Of a DNA stretch of 30,341 bases, positions 1-7,508 are shown piece after piece. Source of the DNA: Caldimicrobium sp964493015 (GTDB lineage: Bacteria > Desulfobacterota > Thermodesulfobacteria > Thermodesulfobacteriales > Thermodesulfobacteriaceae). Both the position numbers and the translations under genes were made by a program. A model generated the notes under the pieces. That model was given only the letters and a program-made list of their open reading frames with translations, did not search any database and was not told the DNA's origin. Position 1 is the first letter of the stretch. Each line of letters begins with the position of its first letter. Location: contig CAZBLU010000018.1 in the NCBI GenBank assembly GCA_964493015.1, positions 1 through 30,341 on the forward strand, read 5' to 3'.

Positions 1-999
1 CATTTCCTGAAAGACAGTTTCTGGTTTAAGGCTATACATACAGGCTCTATCCCTACATTGTCTCCTGAAACAGGGGCTACAGAGAAGATTAGCCTGCAAG
101 ACACGAGAGTAGTCACTCCAGGGTCCAGTTCTCTCAGGAGAGGTGGGACCAAAGAGGGCTATAATGGGTTTATTTAAGAGACTGGCAAGGTGCATAGGAC
201 CAGTATCCACTGTAACCACCCCTAAGGCCCCTCTCATCACATAGACAAGTTCTCTTAAGCTAAGTTTACCAATCAGCGTAAATACACCCTTATATTTTCT
301 TGCCATAGCCTCTGCATAGGGCTCTGCTTGCTCTCCTTTAGCCCCTACAAAATAGATGTCAAAATCCTCTCTATACTCCTCAAGAAGAGCCAAAAGCTCT
401 TCCCAATAAGTAAAGGGCCAAAGCTTGGTCTTCCATCTTGCTGAGGGAACAAAGAGGAAATAGGGCTTAGGGAATAGAAAGCCCTCAGGCTTCTTTCCCT
501 CAAGGGGGATATCACGGATAAACTCAAGGGGTTCCTCTGGGTCAAATTCCTTTCCATACCTTAAATAGAGTGTCACTTTTTTGGCAAGTAAAAGGTAACG
601 CCTTACAGCGTGAAGCTCTGGGTCATAGGGCTGAAACTTTACCGTATAAAAAAAAGGGCTTCCCTCGCGGTGATTGGCAAAGCCAAAGCGAAGTCTCCCT
701 CTGGCAAGCCTTGCCATCAAAGCGCTTTTTAAGAGCCCCTGAAAGTCTATTATGGCTTCATAATATTCTTGCCGTAAGCTCTTTAAGAAAGATTTAAGTT
801 CCTTAGGTCTGCTAAGAAACTCCTTTCTAAAGGGGATTAGCCTTCTTAGATAGGGATGTCCTTGAAGGAGCTCGGCATTCCTTTCCTCTACTACCCAGTC
901 AATTTGGGCCTCTGGCCAATCTCTTCGCAAAAGGGCAAGAGCTGGAAGGGTCTGGATTACATCTCCCAGAGCTGAGAGCTTGACTATGAGAAGCCTCAA
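1..999 (-). CDS. waaC: ADP-heptose:LPS heptosyltransferase, GT9 family (C-terminus cut by window edge)
   Basis: Glycosyltransferase family 9 enzyme expected to add L-glycero-D-manno-heptose from ADP-heptose to the lipid A-Kdo inner core at the cytoplasmic membrane. The first 333 codons are present and the frame runs off the left edge. The N-terminus (LLIVKLSALGDVIQTLPAL) is the classic acceptor-side loop. The donor-site block VDTGPMHLAS begins near residue 264 and is followed by ALFGPTSPERTGPW. TGPW is closer to heptosyltransferase I (WaaC) than to WaaF, so the symbol is probable rather than certain. I place the start at TTG 999: it gives the family N-terminus directly, lies 6 bases after the gmhB stop, and an AGGAAA sequence precedes it. 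A cysteine pair CSPC sits near the end. It is last in the minus-strand unit and follows gmhB, which makes the precursor of its donor. Confidence 0.85.
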   Translation of the reverse strand, partial: MRLLIVKLSALGDVIQTLPALALLRRDWPEAQIDWVVEERNAELLQGHPYLRRLIPFRKEFLSRPKELKSFLKSLRQEYYEAIIDFQGLLKSALMARLARGRLRFGFANHREGSPFFYTVKFQPYDPELHAVRRYLLLAKKVTLYLRYGKEFDPEEPLEFIRDIPLEGKKPEGFLFPKPYFLFVPSARWKTKLWPFTYWEELLALLEEYREDFDIYFVGAKGEQAEPYAEAMARKYKGVFTLIGKLSLRELVYVMRGALGVVTVDTGPMHLASLLNKPIIALFGPTSPERTGPWSDYSRVLQANLLCSPCFRRQCRDRACMYSLKPETVFQEM

Positions 1000-1005
1000 G
1001 ATTAT

Positions 1006-1566
1006 CTATTTCCTGGAATCCTTTAAAATTATCTGAGCAGCCTCTAAAAGGTCCTTGGCTATAAAGTCTGGTTTCACCTGGCTCTGTGGGAGAAGGTATT
1101 CGGCCTCGCCTTTTCCGTAACCCGTTAGGACCAAAATCCCCTTAAGGCCTGCCCTCTTCGCAAGCTCAATATCTTTAAGTCTATCCCCTACCACATAGGA
1201 CCTTTCTTGGTCAATAGGGTATTTGGAAAAGGCAAGCTCAAGAAGTCCAGGCTTAGGTTTTCTACAAGAACAGTTCTCCTCAGGATGATGGAGACAAACG
1301 AAGATTTCTTCAATGGTTACCCCGTAGCGTTTTAATCTCTTTCTAAGGTGCTTGTGAACCTCCTCTACCAAGGATACAGGGAAATAGCCTCTTGCTGGGC
1401 CACTTTGATTGGTCACCACAAAGAGCTTAAAACCTGCCTCTTGAAGCATCCTCAAGGCTTGAGGGACCCCTCTTAGGATTCTAAGACGAGAAAGATGGTT
1501 TAAATACCCAACCTCTTCGTTAATAGTGCCATCTCTATCCAGAAATACTGCTGGAAATCTCTGCAC
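1006..1566 (-). CDS. gmhB: D-glycero-beta-D-manno-heptose-1,7-bisphosphate 7-phosphatase
   Basis: HAD-superfamily phosphatase of the ADP-heptose pathway in the cytoplasm. Visible motifs: DRDGT with nucleophile Asp10 and Asp12, VTNQSG at 51-56, a zinc site from Cys91, His93, Cys99 and Cys101, then RKPKPG, and the acidic motif VGDRLKD with Asp128 and Asp132. The 186-residue length suits GmhB. The frame is open much further upstream, but that extension lies inside rng and does not resemble the family. GTG 1566 has AAGGGG six bases upstream and places the HAD motif at residue 7, as usual. With this start it overlaps the end of rng by 32 bases, suggesting translational coupling. The downstream neighbour is a heptosyltransferase, in agreement with the assignment. 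Confidence 0.92.
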   Translation of the reverse strand: MQRFPAVFLDRDGTINEEVGYLNHLSRLRILRGVPQALRMLQEAGFKLFVVTNQSGPARGYFPVSLVEEVHKHLRKRLKRYGVTIEEIFVCLHHPEENCSCRKPKPGLLELAFSKYPIDQERSYVVGDRLKDIELAKRAGLKGILVLTGYGKGEAEYLLPQSQVKPDFIAKDLLEAAQIILKDSRK

Positions 1567-3040
1567 CCTTAGCCCCTTTGCTACTTGCCAGTAAATGAAA
1601 TTTATATTCCCAAGGTAAAAGCTCTCGGTTAGATTTGAGTATGGCCTTAAAGTTAAATTTCTTCTCCAGATCTTCCAGATAATAGATCTCTTCCCCAATG
1701 ATTTCCGTAAGACTCGGGTGGACCTCAATCTCAAGTTTTTTATTCTTCAAGTGAGGCCCCATCTTGAGAATCCTTCTCAAGATCTCATAAAAAATGGTCC
1801 TTTTGCTTTTAATTTTGCCTTCACCTCCGCAAAGGGGACAAGTTTCATAGAAAAGCTCATAAAGGGAATCCCTTCTTCTCTCCCGTGTCATCTGCAGAAG
1901 CCCAAAGGCAGTAATGGGGAGAAAACTGTGCTTGGCCTTGTCCTTCTTTAAGGCATTTTTAAGGGTTTCAAGAACAAGCTCTTGATGCTTTGGGTCTTCC
2001 ATATCTATAAAATCAATAACTACAAGGCCCCCAACATTCCTAAGCCTTAATTGATAAGCTATTTCTTGGGCAGCTTCTAAGTTAATCTTGAGCACCGTCT
2101 CCTCAAGTTCCCCCTCTCCCAAATATCTCCCTGTATTCACATCAATAGCAGTAAAGGCCTCACAGGGCTCAATAACAATAAACCCCCCAGATTTAAGCCA
2201 GATCTTTCTTGCAAGCAACTTTTTCACATCCACCTGAAAGCCCTGCACGTAAAAAAGGTCCTCTTTCCCCTCATATAACTCTAAGGCAGGTAAAAATTCA
2301 GGAAAATATCGCTCCAAAAAGTCATGAAGTTTTTGATAGAACTCTTTGTCGTCAACTACAATAGAGGAAATCTCTTTAGTAAATAGGTCTCTAATAGCCC
2401 TGAAAGCAATGTTAAGTTCTTCATAGACTAAAGAAGGTGCCTTAACCTTTTTAGACTTTTCCTTGATTTCTTCCCAAAGACAGAGCAAAAATTCCATCTC
2501 TCGCTTGAGGGATTCTTCATCTGCTTCAAGGGCAGCGGTTCTAATGATCCAACCTGTATCAGGGGGACGCAATCTCTCCACTATCTCTCTAAGGGTCTTT
2601 CTTGCTGCCTCATCTTTTATCTTTCTTGAAATTCCCACATGCTGAAAATAGGGTAAAAAGACCAAGTAGTGTCCTGGAAGAGTAAGATTAGTGGAGACCC
2701 TGGCTCCCTTTTGACCAAGAGGCTCTTTGGTAACCTGCACCAAAATCTCCTGTCCTTCCTTTAAGATTTCTTGAAGATTTGAAGGAGCTACCTCTCTACC
2801 CCATTCAATGTCTCCCGAAGGCACAAGGTCATCTCCAAAGAGAAAAGCTGTCCTCTCTAAACCAAGATCTAAAAAGGCAGAATTTATGCCAGGAACAATT
2901 TTCACCACCTTTCCCTTATAGATGTTCCCCACAAGGCTCTTTTCTGAGGGCCTCTCTATGTTAAACTCTACTAAGCTTTGATCCTCAACAAGCCCCACTC
3001 TTATTTCAAAGGGAGTATAACTAATGAGTAATTTGCCCAT
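1535..3040 (-). CDS. rng: Ribonuclease E/G family endoribonuclease
   Basis: Endoribonuclease for RNA processing and decay, acting on single-stranded AU-rich sites in the cytoplasm. At 501 residues it has the short RNase G layout, with no long C-terminal degradosome scaffold. Domains in order: an S1-like fold from about residue 36 (VGNIYKGKVVKIVPGINSAF), then the RNase H-like and DNase I-like catalytic core. The two metal-binding aspartates are Asp300 in AFTAIDVNTG and Asp343 in GLVVIDFIDM. The zinc-link motif CPLCGGEG is at 401-408, followed by the small domain. The start is one base downstream of the punA stop, so the two genes are nearly fused and must be co-transcribed with pnp, a natural partner in RNA decay. 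The 3' end overlaps the gmhB start. Confidence 0.95.
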   Translation of the reverse strand: MGKLLISYTPFEIRVGLVEDQSLVEFNIERPSEKSLVGNIYKGKVVKIVPGINSAFLDLGLERTAFLFGDDLVPSGDIEWGREVAPSNLQEILKEGQEILVQVTKEPLGQKGARVSTNLTLPGHYLVFLPYFQHVGISRKIKDEAARKTLREIVERLRPPDTGWIIRTAALEADEESLKREMEFLLCLWEEIKEKSKKVKAPSLVYEELNIAFRAIRDLFTKEISSIVVDDKEFYQKLHDFLERYFPEFLPALELYEGKEDLFYVQGFQVDVKKLLARKIWLKSGGFIVIEPCEAFTAIDVNTGRYLGEGELEETVLKINLEAAQEIAYQLRLRNVGGLVVIDFIDMEDPKHQELVLETLKNALKKDKAKHSFLPITAFGLLQMTRERRRDSLYELFYETCPLCGGEGKIKSKRTIFYEILRRILKMGPHLKNKKLEIEVHPSLTEIIGEEIYYLEDLEKKFNFKAILKSNRELLPWEYKFHLLASSKGAKGAEISSSISG

Positions 3041-3041
3041 A

Positions 3042-3866
3042 TCAAAGCCTTCTCAAAAAGTTCTCCACTAAGAGGCTCAACCTATGCTCTGCAGCCTGGG
3101 AGACCTCCACTACCTCTTCAAAGAGAATTGGCCTAAAGTTATCGGGATCGTTCACATTGGCAATCACTGAGATTCCTAAGACCTTTAGCCCTGCATGGAC
3201 TGCCGCTATGACTTCAAGCACTGTTGACATGCCTACAGCATCAGCCCCGATTTGCCTTAAAAACCTCGTCTCTGCAGGTGTCTCAAGACTTGGCCCTGGA
3301 ACTCCTACATAAACCCCTTCTCTCACCTCTTCCCCAAGTTGCTTAGCCACCTCTTTAAAGAGCTCCCTAAGCTCTGGTGCATAGGCCTGGGACATGTCTG
3401 GAAAACGAGGGCCCCACTCCTCCACATTCCTTCCCCTTAAAGGGTTGTCTGGAATAAGATTGATATGATCCTTGATAAGCATGAGATCTCCAGCCTTAAA
3501 GGAGAGATTTAATCCCCCTGCAGCGTTAGAAACAATATAAATCTTTGGTTTAAAAAGGGAAAGAACCCTTAGAGGAAAAACCACTTCCTTTGCCGTGTAT
3601 CCTTCGTAATAGTGAACTCTGCCTCGAAGAAGGGCTAATTTTTTTCCAGCCAATTCCCCAAAAATCAGCTCTCCCACATGGGTCTCAACCGTTGAGAGGG
3701 GAAAATGGGGAATTACCCCATAGGGGAAGACTGCCCTTTTTTGAACCTTTTCCGCAAGATTAGAGAGGCCTGTGCCAAGGGTAAGGACTATCTCTGGAGT
3801 GAAAGGACTATACTTCTGTAAGAACTCAAAGGCCTCTATAACTTTTTTATAATATTGGTCCTCCAC
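3042..3866 (-). CDS. punA: Purine nucleoside phosphorylase (trimeric PNP type)
   Basis: Phosphorolyses purine nucleosides to base plus ribose-1-phosphate. Family signatures: TLGTGLSNLAEKV near the N-terminus (phosphate loop), VETHVGEL, RGRVHYYEGY, VSNAAGGLN, and ADAVGMSTVLEV followed by VIANVND. The Asn in that last block is the base-specificity position. Asn rather than Asp favours guanosine/inosine over methylthioadenosine, so I prefer PNP to MTA phosphorylase, although MtaP relatives look similar. The start is set at GTG 3866, which has GGGAG six bases upstream and gives the usual short N-terminus (274 residues). An ATG at 3911 in the same frame would add 15 residues with a weaker site. 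It overlaps the end of pnp by 20 bases. Pairing with pnp and rng links RNA decay to purine salvage. Confidence 0.9.
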   Translation of the reverse strand: MEDQYYKKVIEAFEFLQKYSPFTPEIVLTLGTGLSNLAEKVQKRAVFPYGVIPHFPLSTVETHVGELIFGELAGKKLALLRGRVHYYEGYTAKEVVFPLRVLSLFKPKIYIVSNAAGGLNLSFKAGDLMLIKDHINLIPDNPLRGRNVEEWGPRFPDMSQAYAPELRELFKEVAKQLGEEVREGVYVGVPGPSLETPAETRFLRQIGADAVGMSTVLEVIAAVHAGLKVLGISVIANVNDPDNFRPILFEEVVEVSQAAEHRLSLLVENFLRRL

Positions 3867-5931
3867 CTTCTTCTCCCAAAAAAGTGGTAAGCTTAAACCT
3901 TCCCAATTCATCTATTTCTAAGACTTTGACTTCCAATTTATCCCCAATCTTATAGGCTGCCTTGAGATCACGTGGAGGGTTCTCCATCTTGGAAATATGT
4001 AAAAGTCCAACTCTATTTGGAAGAACCTCTACAAAGAGCCCATAGGGCTCAATACGGGTAATCCTCCCCTCATAGATCTTACCCACTTCTACTTCAGCAA
4101 CAAGAGCTAAAATTTCCTTCTTAGCAGCCTCTAAGGCCTCTTTACTGGGTCCAGAAATGGAAACTCTTCCACCTTCAAGGACCCAAATAACAGTTCCTGT
4201 TTTCTCTCTAATTTCCTTTACTGTTTTACCACCTGGGCCTATGATAAGAGGTGCCTTATCTTCAGGAACAGTAATAATCTCAATTCTTGGGGCATGTTCA
4301 GGGATTTCTGGTCTGGGACTCGGACAAACCTCATACATCTTCTCTAAGATCTGAAGCCTTGCCTGTCTTGCCCTCTCTAAGGCCTCTGCCAAGATCTCCT
4401 TACGCAAACCCTTTATCTTGATATCCATCTGCAGACTGGTTACCCCATCTCTTGTTCCAGCAACCTTGAAATCCATATCTCCCAACTGGTCTTCATCTCC
4501 TAAAATATCCGTAAGAATTAAATATTTGTCTCCGTAGGTAGCTAACCCCATGGCAATACCTGCCACATGCTTTTTTACAGGGACCCCTGCATCAAAAAGG
4601 GCAAGAGAGCCTGCACACACAGTAGCCATAGAAGAGGAACCATTGGACTCTAAGACATTGGCTACCACACGAATAATGTAGGGAAACTCCTCTTCAGAGG
4701 GAATCAGAGGTTCAAGGGCTCTTTCTGCCAGGGCTCCATGCCCTATTTCCCTCCTACGTGGAGGTCCCCAGGGACGAGCTTCCCCTGTGCAAAAGGGAGG
4801 AAAGTTATAGTGGAGCATAAATCTCTTAAAGGTCTCTCCCTCAAAGATAGTCTCCACAAGTTGTGCAGACTCACTGGAACCAAGAGTAACTGTGGCAAAA
4901 ACCTGAGTCTGACCCCTGGTAAAAATAGCTGAACCGTGGGGTCTGGCATAAGGATGAACCTCAATGGTAATAGGCCTTATCTCTTCTGGCCTCCTTCCGT
5001 CAAGACGACGCCCCTCACTAAAGAGCTTCTCACGCATTAAATTCTGGACAAGCTTCTTATACAGAAAGGGAATCTTTGCCTTGATTCCCTCATCTGCCTC
5101 ACTTAGAATTTGCTCAAGGAGGGTATTTAGCTTACCCCTTCTCTTGATTTTGTCTCTCTCGCCTAAGGCCTCTAAAATACCTCTCTTAGCCTTTTCTTCA
5201 AGAAAACTCAATAACTCTTTGTCTTCTGAAGGGGGAGTAAAGGGCATCTTATCTTTTCCTAAGCTTTGCATGAGTTTCTTTTGAGCAGAAATAAAGGGCT
5301 TACCCTTTTCCAGGGCAAAATAAAGGGCCTCTAATATCTCCTCTTCAGGGACCTCCTTACCTCCCCCTTCTACCATAACAATAGAGTCCTCACTAACAGC
5401 CACGATGAGATCAAGATCAGCATTCTTTCGCTCCTCATAAGTAGGATTAACCACTAAGGTCCCCTCAACTCTGGCTACCCTTAAGCCAGCAATAGGCCCC
5501 TCAAAGGGAATGGAAGAAAGGGAGAGGGCTGCTGAAGCCCCTAAAATGGCTAAAACATCAGGATCATATTTTTCATCTGCTGAAAGGGTTAATGCAGTAA
5601 CCACCACCTCATAGGGGAAACACTCCGGGAAGAGGGGTCTAATAGAACGATCTATTACTCGGGAAACTAAGATCTCTCTGTCTGTTGGTCTTCCCTCTCT
5701 CTTAATAAAACCTCCAGGGATTTTGCCCCAGGCCGAGCTTTGCTCTCGGTAATCTACCGAGAGAGGTAAAAAATCGATGTTCTCTAAAGGTTTTTCGCTG
5801 ATACAAGCAGTAACCAAAAGGGCTGTCCCCCCCTGTTTCACCACTACCGAAGCCTCAGCAAACCTTGCCAAATGTCCAGTTTCAAGAATAATTGGTTCCT
5901 CTCGATCTACCGAGCACTCAATCCTCTCCAT
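3847..5931 (-). CDS. pnp: Polyribonucleotide nucleotidyltransferase (PNPase)
   Basis: Phosphate-dependent 3'-5' exoribonuclease that also adds 3' tails. The 694 residues are full family length. Order: first RNase PH-like domain (about 10-140), helical linker, second RNase PH domain (about 310-540) with FTRGQTQ and the acidic block LGDEDQLGDMDFKVAGT, a KH domain with IIGPGGKTVKEI (about 550-612), and an S1 domain (about 616-694) with YEGRITRIEPYGLFVEV. It is the first gene of the minus-strand unit, with GAGGAG just before the ATG and a plausible promoter at 5957-5984. No rpsO precedes it, unlike many bacteria; instead the Fe-S operon diverges on the other side. Confidence 0.98.
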   Translation of the reverse strand: MERIECSVDREEPIILETGHLARFAEASVVVKQGGTALLVTACISEKPLENIDFLPLSVDYREQSSAWGKIPGGFIKREGRPTDREILVSRVIDRSIRPLFPECFPYEVVVTALTLSADEKYDPDVLAILGASAALSLSSIPFEGPIAGLRVARVEGTLVVNPTYEERKNADLDLIVAVSEDSIVMVEGGGKEVPEEEILEALYFALEKGKPFISAQKKLMQSLGKDKMPFTPPSEDKELLSFLEEKAKRGILEALGERDKIKRRGKLNTLLEQILSEADEGIKAKIPFLYKKLVQNLMREKLFSEGRRLDGRRPEEIRPITIEVHPYARPHGSAIFTRGQTQVFATVTLGSSESAQLVETIFEGETFKRFMLHYNFPPFCTGEARPWGPPRRREIGHGALAERALEPLIPSEEEFPYIIRVVANVLESNGSSSMATVCAGSLALFDAGVPVKKHVAGIAMGLATYGDKYLILTDILGDEDQLGDMDFKVAGTRDGVTSLQMDIKIKGLRKEILAEALERARQARLQILEKMYEVCPSPRPEIPEHAPRIEIITVPEDKAPLIIGPGGKTVKEIREKTGTVIWVLEGGRVSISGPSKEALEAAKKEILALVAEVEVGKIYEGRITRIEPYGLFVEVLPNRVGLLHISKMENPPRDLKAAYKIGDKLEVKVLEIDELGRFKLTTFLGEEGGGPIL

Positions 5932-5956
5932 CGCTCCTCACCAACTTTTTTCTCTT

Positions 5957-5984
5957 AATTTAGAGGTAGAAAAAATTTTTTCAA
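5957..5984 (-). promoter_or_regulatory. Probable sigma-70 promoter for pnp operon
   Basis: On the minus strand TTGAAA (5984-5979) is separated by 16 bases from TAAATT (5962-5957). Transcription would start near 5950, leaving a leader of about 20 bases before the pnp ATG. Each hexamer deviates from consensus, so this is a moderate call. Confidence 0.45.
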
Positions 5985-6017
5985 GGGCTTTTATTTCGCT
6001 AAAACTGTAACTATTTT

Positions 6018-6041
6018 ATTAACTAAACTAAACAAGTTAAT
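6018..6041. promoter_or_regulatory. Inverted repeat upstream of sufC, candidate operator
   Basis: Perfect 7-base arms ATTAACT and AGTTAAT are separated by 10 bases and end 19 bases before the sufC ATG, just before the AAGGAGG ribosome site. The position fits a repressor site near the transcript start. No known consensus is matched with confidence. Confidence 0.35.
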
Positions 6042-6060
6042 CTCGCTTAAGGAGGTAGCT

Positions 6061-6807
6061 ATGGCCAATCTTCTGGAAATCAAAGACCTTTGGGTTGAGG
6101 TTGAGGGTAGAGAGGTGCTAAAAGGTATATCTCTAACCATCCCTCAGGGAGAGACACATATCATCTTTGGAAGAAATGGTTCTGGAAAGACTTCACTTCT
6201 TATGACCATAATGGGATTCCCCACTTATAGAGTTAAACACGGCCAAATCCTCTTTAAAGGAGAGGACATCACGCATCTTCCGACCTATGAAAGGGCTAAA
6301 AAGGGTATTGGCATCATGTTCCAGAGGCCTCCTACCATAAAAGGGGTAAAAGTGAGAGAGATACTCAAACTCGTTTCCAAGGAAAATGGGGCAAAAATTG
6401 AAGAATTGGCTCAATCCTTTCAGTTTGAAAACTTTTTAGAGAGAGAATTGAATAAGGGTTTTTCTGGGGGTGAGTTAAAGAAAAGTGAGCTCATGCAACT
6501 TTTGGTGCAAGACCCAGATCTTGTGCTCCTTGACGAACCAGAGTCTGGGGTGGATTTAGAAAACATTCACCTCATAGGACAGATGATTAAAAAACTCCTC
6601 CAAAAGGATGTGCATCGCAAACGCACTAAAAGCGGACTTATTATTACCCATACAGGCTTCATACTGCAGTATGTCACCGCTGACCTGGGATATGTCATCA
6701 TGAACGGAGAGATCTACTGTAAAGGGAATCCCTTAGAGATCTTTGAGGGTATCCAAAAGTTTGGCTATGAAGGCTGCCAGAAGTGTCTAAAAAGGTGTGA
6801 ATTTTAA
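6061..6807 (+). CDS. sufC: SufC-type Fe-S cluster assembly ATPase
   Basis: ABC-type ATPase that binds SufB-family scaffolds in the cytoplasm and powers Fe-S cluster assembly; there are no membrane partners. Visible: Walker A GRNGSGKTS (37-45), Q-loop MFQRPP, signature FSGGELKKSE starting at 134, Walker B LVLLDEPESGVD, and H-loop His197. SGVD after Walker B and the absence of a permease gene separate it from transporters. AAGGAGG lies six bases before the ATG. With sufB (7509) as the only other suf gene here, this is the minimal SufC-SufB set (called SMS) common in anaerobes and archaea, with no sufD, sufS or sufE beside it. The C-terminus carries an unusual CxxCxxxC tail (Cys239, Cys242, Cys246). 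A toxin-antitoxin pair separates it from sufB. Confidence 0.92.
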   Translation: MANLLEIKDLWVEVEGREVLKGISLTIPQGETHIIFGRNGSGKTSLLMTIMGFPTYRVKHGQILFKGEDITHLPTYERAKKGIGIMFQRPPTIKGVKVREILKLVSKENGAKIEELAQSFQFENFLERELNKGFSGGELKKSELMQLLVQDPDLVLLDEPESGVDLENIHLIGQMIKKLLQKDVHRKRTKSGLIITHTGFILQYVTADLGYVIMNGEIYCKGNPLEIFEGIQKFGYEGCQKCLKRCEF

Positions 6808-6821
6808 AGGGGGAAATAGGT

Positions 6822-7043
6822 ATGCGCATAGAACTTGAAATCCCAGAACTTGAAATCCCTGTTGATGAGCTGAGACTTCTCCTTGCCATCAAACTCTTTG
6901 AAGAGAAAAAGGTTTCCTTAGGCAAAGCAGCTGAAATTGCAGGATATTCTGAAAAAACCTTTGCCGAATTACTACTAAAACGAGGCACACCTCCCATACA
7001 ATATACAGATATAAATATTAAAGAAGAGCTATCAAATGTATAA
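6822..7043 (+). CDS. UPF0175 family protein, probable antitoxin
   Basis: A 73-residue protein of the UPF0175 family, small helix-turn-helix-like proteins usually found directly before a DUF3368 PIN-domain toxin. The core LLLAIKLFEEKKVSLGKAAE followed by IAGYSEKTFAELLLKRG is typical. It begins 14 bases after sufC with an AAGGGGG ribosome site. Its end overlaps the next gene by 8 bases, the usual arrangement for coupled antitoxin and toxin. The N-terminus contains the repeated pentapeptide ELEIP-ELEIP, encoded by a 15-base tandem duplication. Expected role: neutralise the PIN nuclease and possibly repress the operon. Both are inferred from the family. Confidence 0.85.
   Translation: MRIELEIPELEIPVDELRLLLAIKLFEEKKVSLGKAAEIAGYSEKTFAELLLKRGTPPIQYTDINIKEELSNV
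6831..6860 (+). repeat. 15-base tandem duplication inside the UPF0175 gene
   Basis: GAACTTGAAATCCCA is followed at once by GAACTTGAAATCCCT, 14 of 15 bases identical, in frame, producing ELEIP twice. It looks like a slippage duplication near the start codon. Confidence 0.85.
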
Positions 7044-7497
7044 AACTGCAGTAGTTGATACATCAGTCCTCATTGCCTTAGAAAAAATTAATATGCTTGA
7101 CTTACTTTGTAAACTATATAAAACAATTATCCTACCAAAAAGTGTTTATAATGAATTTGGAAATATAACATTAAATTGCATTGAAATCAGAGAAATATAT
7201 GACGATTTTCAAAATATTTTATGTATTAATCTTGGTAAAGGAGAGACCGAAGCTATATTATTAGCTTATAGATATAAATTGCCTATACTAATAGATGATC
7301 TAAAAGCACGAAAAGTAGCTAAAATTCTTAACTTAAAAGTTTCTGGAACAATAGGATTATTATTAAGTGCCTTTCAAAAAGGATATGTAAATAATGCTTT
7401 AGATATACTTTTAAAATTAAGAGACAAAGGTTTTTATATCTCTGAAAATTTATGGAAAGAAGTGGAGGAATTTATAAGGGAAAATCCAAAAAGATGA
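7036..7497 (+). CDS. DUF3368 PIN-domain protein, probable toxin ribonuclease
   Basis: A 153-residue PIN-domain protein of the DUF3368 type, expected to be a metal-dependent RNase. Acidic residues at the right places: Asp8 in VVDTSVLIALEK, Glu in LGKGETEAI, and the Asp pair in ILIDDLKARKVA. SGTIGLLLSAFQKGYV and RDKGFYISENLWKEV are characteristic of this subfamily. It overlaps the antitoxin by 8 bases and ends 11 bases before sufB. Base composition is strikingly different from its neighbours: sampled 60-base rows give 22-27% G+C here against 50% in a row of sufB, and codons favour AAA, ATA and TTA. This points to recent horizontal acquisition. The target RNA cannot be told from sequence. Confidence 0.87.
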   Translation: MYKTAVVDTSVLIALEKINMLDLLCKLYKTIILPKSVYNEFGNITLNCIEIREIYDDFQNILCINLGKGETEAILLAYRYKLPILIDDLKARKVAKILNLKVSGTIGLLLSAFQKGYVNNALDILLKLRDKGFYISENLWKEVEEFIRENPKR

Positions 7498-7508
7498 GGA
7501 GGTAAACC

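Noticed and set aside
1567..1734. Upstream extension of the gmhB frame by 56 codons
   Set aside because: It overlaps rng in another frame and has no resemblance to the GmhB N-terminus; GTG 1566 has a good ribosome site.
4964..5284. Plus-strand open frame of 106 codons
   Set aside because: Antisense to the PNPase catalytic region; Ser/Leu-rich shadow composition and no ribosome site.
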